Source of the DNA: Roseihalotalea indica
GTDB lineage: Bacteria > Bacteroidota > Bacteroidia > Cytophagales > Cyclobacteriaceae
NCBI RefSeq assembly: GCF_022458895.1
Contig: NZ_JAINFL010000012.1
Span: 136,393 to 200,392 of the forward strand
Direction of reading: 5' to 3'
DNA: 64,000 nt
A program made the position numbers and the translations under genes. The notes under the pieces are model-generated. The model worked only from the letters and a program-made list of their open reading frames with translations, searched no databases and was not told where the DNA came from. Shown here in pieces: positions 50,104 through 58,233 of this stretch (the stretch's first letter is position 1; every line of letters starts with the position of its first letter).

Positions 50104-50595
50104 CTACAATTCATTAATTTGATACTGCTGAATCTGGTCTTTCACCAGGCGGCAGGTAATCCATTCTGTCAACAAAGAAGCACCCAGCGATTTGTAAAAC
50201 TCAATGGCAGGAGTGTTCCAGTCCAGCACCTGCCATACTACGCGGTGGGCGTCCTCTTCTTTGGCTTTTAGCACGATACGATCCAGCAACTTTTTCCCAA
50301 TGCCTTGCCCCCGGTACGATTCCGTCACGATCAAATCCTCCAGGTAAATGCATTTGCCCTTCCAGGTAGAGTAGCTGTAAAAGTATAGCGCCAGTCCCAC
50401 CACTTTTTTCTGCTCATTATCTTCCGCCACAAAAAATTCAAAGACTGGTTTCTTACCAAAAGCATCCTGCTCCAGTTCTTCCAGAGTAACCTCAACCTCT
50501 TTGGGTGCCCGCTCAAAAATGGCCAGTTCCTGAATTAATGCTAACGCCTGAGGCAAATCTTCTTTGATTCCGTCGCGAATGGTAATGGTGGGCAT
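50104..50595 (-). CDS. GNAT-family N-acetyltransferase
   Basis: A 163-residue acetyltransferase resembling the diamine/spermidine acetyltransferase subgroup. The acetyl-CoA loop is clear in IYLEDLIVTESYRGQGIGKKLLDRI (RGQGIG), and the C-terminal VLDWNTPAIEFYKSLGA is the usual end of the fold. The N-terminal IRDGIKEDLPQALALIQELA is typical too. Substrate not known. It lies 62 bases from the S9 peptidase on the same strand. Confidence 0.93.
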   Translation of the reverse strand: MPTITIRDGIKEDLPQALALIQELAIFERAPKEVEVTLEELEQDAFGKKPVFEFFVAEDNEQKKVVGLALYFYSYSTWKGKCIYLEDLIVTESYRGQGIGKKLLDRIVLKAKEEDAHRVVWQVLDWNTPAIEFYKSLGASLLTEWITCRLVKDQIQQYQINEL

Positions 50596-50657
50596 AATAA
50601 GGTTTACTGATTTTGTAGTGAAATATAACAGTTAGTGTATAATGAAATGAGGAAGGA

Positions 50658-52799
50658 TTACCGCGCGTGCTCGGGCATGACGCCCATGTTGTAAAAGGTA
50701 AAGGCGAATTTATCCGTCCACTCTTCAATCTGCTTAGATGTGGGTTTTCCGGCTCCGTGTCCGGCTTTGGTCTCAATGCGGATGAGCACGGGGTTTTCTC
50801 CAGCTTGCTTCTCCTGTAGAGTAGCGGCAAACTTAAATGAGTGGGCGGGCACCACCCGGTCGTCATGGTCGGCGGTAGTAACCATCGTGGCGGGGTATTT
50901 TGCCCCTTCTTCCAGATTGTGCAGCGGGGAGTAACCGTACAGATACTCAAACATAGCCTGGCTGCTGTCGGCAATGCCATAATCAGGCGCCCAACCTGCC
51001 CCCGCAGTAAACTGATGGTAGCGTAGCATATCCATCACGCCCACGGCTGGTAAAGCCACCTGGCATAAGTCCGGGCGTTGGGTCATGGTAGCCCCAACGA
51101 GTAACCCACCGTTAGAGCCGCCAGCAATGGCTAGTTTCTCGGCTGAGGTGTACTGGTTTTCCTGTAGGTATTCTCCTGCGGCAATAAAATCGTCAAAAAC
51201 ATTCTGTTTGTTCATTTGCATGCCAGCCTCGTGCCAGGTTTCACCGTATTCGCCACCACCGCGCAGGTTGGGCATGGCAAACACTCCGCCGTTTTCCAGC
51301 CAGTACAGATGGGCAATGCTAAAGCTGGGCGTCAGGCTGATATTAAAGCCTCCGTACCCGTATAGATAGGCCGGGTTTTGCCCGTCCATCTCCAGACCTT
51401 TGCGATGAACAATAAACATCGGGACTTTTGTGCCGTCTTTGCTGCTGTAAAATACCTGCTTGGTTTCGTAATCGTCCGAGTTAATATCTAGCTGGGGTTC
51501 TTTAAAAATACTTGAGGTACCGGAGGCTACGTCATACGCAAAAATAGTGGTGGGGTAGGTAAATGAGGTAAAAGCGTAGAATAGCGTATCCTGATCCATC
51601 TCCCCCTGGAATCCGACAGCCGTGCCCAAAGTGGGCAGTTCAACTTCTTTTTCCAGCTTACCCTGTAAGTCGTATTGTTCAATGCGGGTTACGGCGTCTT
51701 TCAAATAATTAGCAAAAAGTTTTCCTCCGGCAAACGATACACTTTGCAGCACGTAGTCTTTTTCTGGTAGTACGTCCTCCCAATGTTCAGGAGTGGGCTG
51801 AGACGCATCTACCTTAACTAATCGCTGGTTCGGTGCGTCCAGATTAGTAAGAATATAGAGTGTGCTTCCTTCGCTATATACCACCGAATGGTTATTATCG
51901 AAGTTGGTGACGACGGGCACAATTTTGCTATTGGGCTGTTGGAGATCTTTGATGTATAGCTCTCGTCCAGTAGTACCCATGGCGGCGGTAATTGCCAGAA
52001 AACGCTGATCCTCGGTAACATCACTGCCTACGTAGCGCCGAGGGGTTTGGTCACCACCAAAAATAAGCACGTCTTCAGTCTGAGAAGTGCCAAGTTTGTG
52101 GTAATAAAGCTTATGGTTCATATTAACGCCCGAAAGCGCACTACCTTCTTTCGGTTTGTCATAACTGCTATAAAAGAAGCCTTCATTGTTTTCCCAGGCA
52201 ATGCCGCTAAACTTTACATCGCGCAAGGTATCTTCTACCAGTTCCTGAGAAGCCACATCCAGGGTTAAGATCTTCCGCCAGTCAGAGCCTGACTCAGAAA
52301 TGGAGTAGGCCAGCATAGAACCATCTTTAGTAAAACTGATGGTGGAAAGAGAAACGGTTCCGTCGGCAGAAAATTTATTAGGGTCCAGAAATACCTTGGG
52401 TTCTGCGTTCAGGCTTTCCTGTACGTATAACACGCTTTGATTTTGCAGTCCGTCGTTTTTAAAGAAATAATAGCGTTCGCCATGTTTGGCCGGCACGCCA
52501 TATTTTTCGTAATTCCAGAGTTCGGTAAGTCTTTCTTCAATGGCCGAGCGGTAGGGAATATTTTCCAGATAGGCTTCGGTTACCACATTTTGAGCTTTTA
52601 CCCATTCGGCGGTCTCTTCCGAGCGGTCATCTTCCAGCCAGCGATAGGGGTCAGCTACTTCAGTACCAAAATAGTCGTCTACATGATCTATTTTTTGAGT
52701 AGGCGGATATTTTATATTCATAGTGTCAGCAGAATCTTCAGCGGTGGTACAGGCCAGTCCGCCGATCGTCAGTAAAGGGAGAAAAAAATGTTTCATCAT
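50658..52799 (-). CDS. Prolyl oligopeptidase family (S9) serine peptidase, lipoprotein
   Basis: A 713-residue peptidase that cleaves short peptides, often after Pro. A lipobox Cys near residue 17 (GGLAC) suggests membrane anchoring in the periplasm. It has the N-terminal S9 start (HVDDYFGTEVADPYRWLED), a seven-bladed propeller to about residue 430, and an alpha/beta-hydrolase domain with Ser about 561 in AGGSNGGLLVGA, Asp about 645 in DHDDRVVPAHS and His about 681 in KAGHGAG. Length and triad are complete. Confidence 0.96.
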   Translation of the reverse strand: MMKHFFLPLLTIGGLACTTAEDSADTMNIKYPPTQKIDHVDDYFGTEVADPYRWLEDDRSEETAEWVKAQNVVTEAYLENIPYRSAIEERLTELWNYEKYGVPAKHGERYYFFKNDGLQNQSVLYVQESLNAEPKVFLDPNKFSADGTVSLSTISFTKDGSMLAYSISESGSDWRKILTLDVASQELVEDTLRDVKFSGIAWENNEGFFYSSYDKPKEGSALSGVNMNHKLYYHKLGTSQTEDVLIFGGDQTPRRYVGSDVTEDQRFLAITAAMGTTGRELYIKDLQQPNSKIVPVVTNFDNNHSVVYSEGSTLYILTNLDAPNQRLVKVDASQPTPEHWEDVLPEKDYVLQSVSFAGGKLFANYLKDAVTRIEQYDLQGKLEKEVELPTLGTAVGFQGEMDQDTLFYAFTSFTYPTTIFAYDVASGTSSIFKEPQLDINSDDYETKQVFYSSKDGTKVPMFIVHRKGLEMDGQNPAYLYGYGGFNISLTPSFSIAHLYWLENGGVFAMPNLRGGGEYGETWHEAGMQMNKQNVFDDFIAAGEYLQENQYTSAEKLAIAGGSNGGLLVGATMTQRPDLCQVALPAVGVMDMLRYHQFTAGAGWAPDYGIADSSQAMFEYLYGYSPLHNLEEGAKYPATMVTTADHDDRVVPAHSFKFAATLQEKQAGENPVLIRIETKAGHGAGKPTSKQIEEWTDKFAFTFYNMGVMPEHAR

Positions 52800-52865
52800 C
52801 TGATTATAACACGAAGGTAAGGCAGTAAGTTGTATTTTAGAACGTCAGGATCAAATCCGTTTGTT

Positions 52866-53462
52866 ATGTCCTTTTTTGATAAAATTACGGAGAAATTGTT
52901 TTCGAAGAAACCGGGAGCCACTACGCAGGTGCATGAAGTTATGCAGCGGAGCGAAAAGGAACAACAGGCATACGAACGGTGGAAGCAGAGCGAGGAAAAA
53001 AAGTTGCTATTGCGGAAGATGGCGCAGGCTTATTATTACAAAAAGACCAATATCCGCTCAGAGATGAATGTACACATTCTTAACATGCCATCGGCTAATG
53101 GGTTTGCTATCTCATATCATCCGAATATCAGTGCCAAGCACTTTCAGTATATGCTTGATTACCTGAAAGACCGGGTGTTGTTGCTGGATTATCGGCTGGT
53201 GAATACTGACCGACGCATGATAGAGAAGAAAAACTACGTGGAAACGACCGAACATTATTACTTAAAACCTCCCTTAGATGTAGAAGGGGTCGCCAATGAA
53301 CCGGTAGATCAGCGATTTGGCAATGTTTCTGTAGCCCAGGTATTCGTCGATGACCGCCCCAGCTACCTTAAAGTACTCGTCAGCACCTATTCTGATCGCT
53401 TATACCAGGATGCCCTGCATTTTGATGATTTTGTCACTCATTTATTCGAAGAGGAAGAATGA
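52866..53462 (+). CDS. Hypothetical cytoplasmic protein
   Basis: A 198-residue soluble protein with no family that I recognise. The ATG at 52866 (MSFFDKITEKLFSKK) is more natural than an upstream in-frame one at 52830. An amphipathic, Lys/Glu-rich N-terminus (to about 70) precedes a mixed alpha/beta domain (VHILNMPSANGFAISY, YMLDYLKDRVLLLDYRL, HYYLKPPLDVEG, FVDDRPSYLKVLVSTYSD). Codon use is like its neighbours. It diverges from the S9 peptidase by 66 bases and converges with the amidase. Confidence 0.75.
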   Translation: MSFFDKITEKLFSKKPGATTQVHEVMQRSEKEQQAYERWKQSEEKKLLLRKMAQAYYYKKTNIRSEMNVHILNMPSANGFAISYHPNISAKHFQYMLDYLKDRVLLLDYRLVNTDRRMIEKKNYVETTEHYYLKPPLDVEGVANEPVDQRFGNVSVAQVFVDDRPSYLKVLVSTYSDRLYQDALHFDDFVTHLFEEEE

Positions 53463-53474
53463 ATGGAGGCGGGT

Positions 53475-53517
53475 GGCTGTCAGACAGTGTATACGCTTTA
53501 TGTCCTGATAGACAGCC
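53475..53517. terminator. Hairpin between convergent genes
   Basis: GGCTGTC (53475-53481) pairs with GACAGCC (53511-53517) with a long internal loop. It sits between the stops of the hypothetical gene and the amidase. The left arm and following bases (GTCAGACAGTGT) resemble a segment near 56926-56942, so this may be a dispersed palindromic element acting as a terminator. Confidence 0.5.
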
Positions 53518-53543
53518 AAATCGCCTCTTGCTAACCACCTTTG

Positions 53544-54836
53544 CTATTGCACTAAAATTTTTCGGGTAAGCACTGCCAGGGCCGTACGTACTTCTACAAT
53601 GTACATCCCGGTGGGTAAGCTGCTGGTATCCAGAGACAATTGGTCATCAGATTTTTGTAGCACAGGAAGCATCAGCTCTTGTCCCTGAAGATCAATCAAG
53701 GTAAGCGTGGCGGTGGTATCTGCCTCAGGGAGCGTGATAGTAAGTATACCTTCAGTAGGGACGGGATAGGCATTGAACACCTGGGGAGTATCTCGGCAAC
53801 CTTTGCTAATGCGCTCTTCAGTGGCTGTACGAATAGCTTCCAGCCGGGCGTACAAATTATCTCCGGGGCACTCGGTAGAGCAGCCATTCCGGTGTCCGGC
53901 AATCACCCCAAGTTCGCTATTAGCAGGGTGAGGCTCAATACCCAGCGGGTCCAGGTTTTCTTTATCCAGTTTCCAACTAGTGACTTTGATAATGGTTGCC
54001 AGCGCCGTATCAGTAGGTTCTACTGTATTGTAATTACCCAACATACAAACGCCCATTGTCCCTGAGTTGCGGCCGCAAAAGTGAGCTCCCTGAATATTGT
54101 CTGGCTCTATATTCTGACTACCCGCACTGCGACCTTCAAACAGAGTGCCATCAGGAGCTACCAGAAAATTATAGCCAATATCCGACCAGCCCCGGTCTTG
54201 GGTATGAAACAGGTAGATGTTCCGTACTATATTTTCATAATCGGTTAGGTTATTATACGTAGCCGAGTGGTGGATAATGACATGTTCTACTTGGGTGAAG
54301 GAGCGGGAGTAGCTCGGAGGTGGTAGTCCGGCCCGCCATTCGTCCTGAGGGATATAGGTGGGTTTTTCACAGACGGGGTCTTCGGCAGTGACGCGTTCCT
54401 GTCGTAGGGCGGGGGGAGTGGTCTTACCAGTTTGGGCATTAAAGAGCGAAAGGATGATAGAATCCTGAACGGAGCCGGTATGCAGCAGAAATTGCCGTAC
54501 AGGGCGGTCCCAGACCAGCAAGGTGCTCTGGCTATAGGATAATCCTTCGGTTTCGTGCTCTTCAGCCTGCACCCGAAAGGTATCCTGGTCCACAATCACA
54601 TACGTATCAGCCCAGTTGGTGCCCATAGCAGCTCGGAAGGCCAGGCTGGTAAAAGGAAGTTTTGGGTTAACTTGGTAAGTCTGGCTTGCTTCTACAGGAG
54701 CCGTAAGTTGCTGGTAGTATTTTGCCCGCTTTTCTACTTCCTTTATAGAAAGTTTTGGGTAGTTTTGCGCCCAAACCGCCGAGTGAATCAATAAAAATAA
54801 AATAAAATAAACGTATCCTTGGTGTGGCTTCCTCAT
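53544..54836 (-). CDS. Secreted N-acetylmuramoyl-L-alanine amidase (PGRP fold) with type IX sorting domain
   Basis: A 430-residue exported protein. After a signal peptide (AVWA) and an N-terminal beta-rich domain to about 160, residues about 180-335 are an amidase_2/PGRP domain: HVIIHHSAT (zinc His), WSDIGYNFLVAPDGTLFEGR, GVCMLGNYN, VIAGHRNGCSTECPGDNLY (second zinc His and Cys). The last 75 residues are a Por-type secretion domain (FNAYPVPTEGILTITLP, SLPTGMYIVEV, RKILVQ), directing export by the type IX system. It probably attacks peptidoglycan outside the cell, in other bacteria or during turnover; target is inference. Confidence 0.93.
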   Translation of the reverse strand: MRKPHQGYVYFILFLLIHSAVWAQNYPKLSIKEVEKRAKYYQQLTAPVEASQTYQVNPKLPFTSLAFRAAMGTNWADTYVIVDQDTFRVQAEEHETEGLSYSQSTLLVWDRPVRQFLLHTGSVQDSIILSLFNAQTGKTTPPALRQERVTAEDPVCEKPTYIPQDEWRAGLPPPSYSRSFTQVEHVIIHHSATYNNLTDYENIVRNIYLFHTQDRGWSDIGYNFLVAPDGTLFEGRSAGSQNIEPDNIQGAHFCGRNSGTMGVCMLGNYNTVEPTDTALATIIKVTSWKLDKENLDPLGIEPHPANSELGVIAGHRNGCSTECPGDNLYARLEAIRTATEERISKGCRDTPQVFNAYPVPTEGILTITLPEADTTATLTLIDLQGQELMLPVLQKSDDQLSLDTSSLPTGMYIVEVRTALAVLTRKILVQ

Positions 54837-54923
54837 TCAGTCTCGAACTTTTTATGTAGTTTCCGATAATAACGTACCAAACGATTGTTTATGTTTAGCC
54901 GTTACCTACTAAACTTCCAAATA

Positions 54924-55310
54924 ATGATGAAAAAAACACTGACCCTGATTGCCGTAGTTATTATGAGTTGCCAGAATGTGCCTTCCGCCAGCGTACCGGA
55001 GGCTGATAGCTCACCCATACAATTTCTGAAAACTTCACTACAGGTAACCGTGCGCGACAATATTGGTAATGTAGTAGAAGGTGCTGAGGTACAGCTTTTT
55101 ACCAGCAAAGAAGATTACCAGAAAGAAACCAACCCGGTAGGAGAAAAAGTGTATACCGATGATAAAGGCCGGGCAAAATACATCGGGCTGGATGCGCGTG
55201 ATTACTTCGTGAATGTTGAGAAGGGAGATCTGAATAATTTTGGGGCTGGTATCAAAACTGATTCGCTGGTAGAAAAGCGAATGAACAAAGTTACCATTAT
55301 TATTGAGTAG
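54924..55310 (+). CDS. Small lipoprotein with carboxypeptidase-regulatory-like domain
   Basis: A 128-residue lipoprotein. Tandem ATGs at 54924 and 54927 precede a short signal with lipobox Cys (VVIMSC). The mature part is one beta-sandwich of the carboxypeptidase-regulatory or CNA-B type (LQVTVRDNIGNVVEGAEVQLFTS, YTDDKGRAKYIGLDARDYFVNVEKG). Its stop shares a base with the next start (TAGTG). A periplasmic structural or binding role is likely, nothing more specific. Confidence 0.82.
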   Translation: MMKKTLTLIAVVIMSCQNVPSASVPEADSSPIQFLKTSLQVTVRDNIGNVVEGAEVQLFTSKEDYQKETNPVGEKVYTDDKGRAKYIGLDARDYFVNVEKGDLNNFGAGIKTDSLVEKRMNKVTIIIE

Positions 55311-55741
55311 TGATTTCTCCGGACGATATCAATAAATACCGCTTTCAGCACGTTATTCAGGTGCGCTACTCGGATATGGACATGCTGGGCCATGCGAACA
55401 ATGCCATTTACCTGACGTACCTGGAGCTGGCCCGTGTAGAGTACTATAAACAGGTGAACCGGCAGGACTGGAAAACGATTGCAATGGTGCTGGCTCATGC
55501 CGAAATGGACTTTAAAGTGCCGGTTACTCCGGGAGTAACGCCAGTGGTACGTATGCGAACCACCCGTTTGGGTAAAAGCAGTATGACTATTGAAAATATG
55601 ATTACCGATGAAGCCGGAGAACAACTGTTTTTCTCAGCTTCTACCGTAATGGTAGCGGTTAATCCGCAAACGGGACGTCCGGTGGTGATTCCCGAGAACG
55701 AAAAGCAAAAAGTGATTGATTATGAACCGGCTTTGGACTAG
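55310..55741 (+). CDS. Hotdog-fold acyl-CoA thioesterase (4HBT family)
   Basis: A 143-residue thioesterase of the YbgC/FadM type that hydrolyses acyl-CoA. It begins with a GTG that overlaps the stop of the preceding lipoprotein gene. The catalytic region is QVRYSDMDMLGHANNAIYLTYLELARVEYY with Asp near residue 24. Hotdog strands continue with DFKVPVTPGVTPVVRMRTTRLGKSS and LFFSASTVMVAVN. Fourth-strand features are complete. Substrate not known. Confidence 0.93.
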   Translation: MISPDDINKYRFQHVIQVRYSDMDMLGHANNAIYLTYLELARVEYYKQVNRQDWKTIAMVLAHAEMDFKVPVTPGVTPVVRMRTTRLGKSSMTIENMITDEAGEQLFFSASTVMVAVNPQTGRPVVIPENEKQKVIDYEPALD

Positions 55742-56189
55742 ATGGATTTGGATACTAGGGGTATGGGCAATGGCTGTAGCCTGCAAAGCTCCCGAGGCTC
55801 CCGATTTTCAGGGTGTTAGAAATATGAAAGTGGATGTGCAGGGCCTGAGCGGGGCTCGCATTAATGGCGATGCCGTTTTCTTCAACCCTAACGACCGGAA
55901 GATTACCCTCAAAAATGTAGATGTAGAAATTTCGGTTGAGGGGAAAAAAGTAAAAGATATAGCTCGGGAGTTTGATATCACTGCTGAACCCAACAGTGAG
56001 GTGACTGTCCCCATTGATGTGACTCTCACGCTGCAGGACCTGAATATGAATTTGCTCAGCACCGCCATGAGCATGCTTAATGGCGAAGAGAAAAAGATTC
56101 GCTATAAAGGTAAAGCACGCGTTAAAATGTACGGCTTCTCTTTCAACGTTCCCTTCGACTACGAAGATGACGTCACGATTTCCCTTTAA
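55722..56189 (+). CDS. LEA type 2-like lipoprotein
   Basis: A 155-residue lipoprotein with lipobox Cys at about 20 (AMAVAC). The mature region is one LEA-2/water-stress-like beta-sandwich: VDVQGLSGARINGDAVFFNPNDRKITLKNVDVEISVEGK, SEVTVPIDVTLTLQDLN and the closing KGKARVKMYGFSFNVPF. The ATG at 55722 lies inside the thioesterase gene, overlapping it by 20 bases; a TTG two codons earlier is less likely. Family function is unknown, with proposed roles in lipid or envelope binding. Confidence 0.85.
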   Translation: MNRLWTRWIWILGVWAMAVACKAPEAPDFQGVRNMKVDVQGLSGARINGDAVFFNPNDRKITLKNVDVEISVEGKKVKDIAREFDITAEPNSEVTVPIDVTLTLQDLNMNLLSTAMSMLNGEEKKIRYKGKARVKMYGFSFNVPFDYEDDVTISL

Positions 56190-56228
56190 ACAGCCACTAG
56201 ACATCACTTCTTTCATTTAGCATCACTA

Positions 56229-56267
56229 AACCCGGTAGCTCGTTAACATTCTTGCTATCACCGGGTT
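56229..56267 (+). promoter_or_regulatory. Hairpin just ahead of the barrel protein start
   Basis: AACCCGGT (56229-56236) and ACCGGGTT (56260-56267) form a perfect 8-bp stem with a 23-base loop, ending 8 bases before the ATG at 56276. There is no T tract. It may hide or shape the ribosome-binding region of the following gene or be an intercistronic processing stem. Confidence 0.4.
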
Positions 56268-56275
56268 ATAGCTAG

Positions 56276-56908
56276 ATGAAGAGTTGCTTGAAGTATATAT
56301 TGGCCGCGGGTTTAGTTGTTGGCGCCTGGCTACCGGGAATAGCTCAGTTTTCTATTGCCCCTCAACTTAATATGGGAGTTCCGGTGGGCAATGCTCAGGC
56401 CTATGCAACTCCCCGGTTAGGCTACGGAGCCGAAGTAGGTTACCAGTTGGCCGAGCGGTGGAGCGCTACGGTAGCGTATGATCTGTATGCTTTTGAAGTA
56501 GGTGCTAACCTGGAGGACCTTGATATAAGCCCGGCACTGCTAAGACTATTCAATTTGCCCGAACGGTTTACACTGGATCTAAAGTCCAGTTCCTGGAGTG
56601 GCGGGTTTCGTTATTCCCTTCCCTACTTTAAAGTTATTCCATTTGTGGGCGTAGTAGGCAGCACTAACGATATTAAGGTAAGCGGCTACGGACTGAGCAT
56701 ATCGCGCTCTTACTGGGGAGTAGCTCCGGTCTTAGGGGTGCAGTGGCCTCTGGCACCTCGCTGGAGCCTACAAGCCGACGCCCGGGTACAAACCATTTTT
56801 CTTCAGGAAGATATCCCATTCGTAGAAAACATCATCAAAGAACATTTAGTCTTCGTTCCTATCCACGCCGGAGTGGTATTTCAATTAGGTAAGAGTAAGA
56901 AGTATTAG
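56276..56908 (+). CDS. Outer membrane beta-barrel protein
   Basis: A 210-residue exported protein with a signal peptide ending GIAQ (about residue 24). Alternating hydrophobic strands with turns (QLNMGVPVGNAQAYATPRLGYGAEVGYQL, WSATVAYDLYAF, WSGGFRYSLPYFKVIPFVGV, WSLQADARVQTIF) indicate an eight-stranded OmpA/PorT-like barrel. The end (HAGVVFQLGKSKKY) adds a charged tail to a final strand. It follows the LEA-type gene by 86 bases. No more specific family is recognised. Confidence 0.82.
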   Translation: MKSCLKYILAAGLVVGAWLPGIAQFSIAPQLNMGVPVGNAQAYATPRLGYGAEVGYQLAERWSATVAYDLYAFEVGANLEDLDISPALLRLFNLPERFTLDLKSSSWSGGFRYSLPYFKVIPFVGVVGSTNDIKVSGYGLSISRSYWGVAPVLGVQWPLAPRWSLQADARVQTIFLQEDIPFVENIIKEHLVFVPIHAGVVFQLGKSKKY

Positions 56909-57163
56909 CTAGTGTAAGCGAAGGCTGTTGGCCGTCAGGCAGTGTGTGAATGTGAGAAACCACTAACAACCTACCGCTACCATTATACAATAACATCTCT
57001 CGAAGGAGTATTACCAGAGCCGGGCTGTGCATATTTTTATCGTTCAACCTTTCATTCCCTTTTACACTTCGCGCATTCGTTTACTATTCGTAATTTAGCC
57101 GCTGGTTGCTCAACTACCGATTTGTTTTTACGTTCCATTGCGTAGCAACCAGAAGAGGATATT

Positions 57164-58081
57164 TTGAACCAACGAACGCGCACTATTATAACGGCCTCTT
57201 GGGTGGGGCTAATCGGCAACCTGCTGTTATCCTTAGTGAAAATCATAGTAGGGTGGTTGTCCAGCAGCCAGGCAGTACTGGGCGATGGTATTGATTCTCT
57301 TTCGGATGTAGCCGCCTATCTGGTAACCCTGGTCACGGCCCGTATTACCCAGCGCCCGCCAGATGTCAAATATCCCTACGGTTATAACCGGGCCGAAACG
57401 ATTGCTTCCAAAGCCCTGTCTTTTTTCATCTTTTTTGCCGGAGCGCAGCTCTTTTATAATAACCTGATGGATCTGGTACAGGGTATAGAACGTCCGATTC
57501 CCTCCTTACTGGCGTTATATGTATCGGGGTTTTCAGTGTTAGGCAAGCTGGGGTTAGCCCTATGGCAGTTTCGGGTAGGGAGGCGTACCCAAAGCCCTAT
57601 GCTGATTGCCAACGCTAAAAATATGCAGGCTGATATTGTGCTATCGGCAGTAGTACTAGTCGGAGTAGGCTTATCAGTGGTCAAGCAGTGGCCCATGATT
57701 GACACTATTCTGGCGTTGCTGGTTAGTCTGTGGATTTTACGAATCGGATACCAGATTTTTAAAGAAAGTAATACCGAACTGATGGATGGTGTGGATGATA
57801 CCTCATTGTATCAGCAGGTGTTTACTGCCGTAAAATCCGTGCCGGGCGTGCATAACCCGCACCGCGCCCGCATCCGCAAGCTAGCTAACGCCTATGTGGT
57901 GGAACTGGATATTGAAGTAGCTGGCGATTTATCGGTGATGGAGGCTCATCAGCTAGGAGTAGAAGTAGAGCAGCAGATCAAAGCGACCCTCACCAATGTC
58001 TACGATATCATGATCCACGTTGAACCCCGGGGTAATGTAGAAAAACACGAGAAATTCGGCCTATCCCGAGAAGACGTTTAA
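57164..58081 (+). CDS. Cation diffusion facilitator (CDF) metal transporter
   Basis: A 305-residue inner-membrane metal/proton antiporter. It starts at a TTG preceded by AGAAGAGGA; an in-frame TAG at 57143 excludes an upstream start. There are six membrane segments followed by a cytoplasmic ferredoxin-like domain (from about 205: GVHNPHRARIRKLANAYVVELDIEV). The TM2 metal site is DxxxD (Asp44, Asp48 in DGIDSLSDV), and in TM5 the family's His is replaced by Asn (NMQAD). The YPYGYNRAE loop is typical. Loss of His argues against a pure Zn2+ transporter and for Fe2+/Mn2+ or broad specificity, which is inference. Confidence 0.92.
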   Translation: MNQRTRTIITASWVGLIGNLLLSLVKIIVGWLSSSQAVLGDGIDSLSDVAAYLVTLVTARITQRPPDVKYPYGYNRAETIASKALSFFIFFAGAQLFYNNLMDLVQGIERPIPSLLALYVSGFSVLGKLGLALWQFRVGRRTQSPMLIANAKNMQADIVLSAVVLVGVGLSVVKQWPMIDTILALLVSLWILRIGYQIFKESNTELMDGVDDTSLYQQVFTAVKSVPGVHNPHRARIRKLANAYVVELDIEVAGDLSVMEAHQLGVEVEQQIKATLTNVYDIMIHVEPRGNVEKHEKFGLSREDV

Positions 58082-58233
58082 GCAATGTGCAGGGAGACAT
58101 GAACAGCCAAGAAGTTTAAACTCGCCGTTACATCCTTTCTTTGTCTGAGTCTGATTTTTTTCTAAATTCCCTTTAGACTGATCCATTAAATGTATGAATC
58201 TACTAATACAACCTTCTAAAACCTTAGCCTGAA

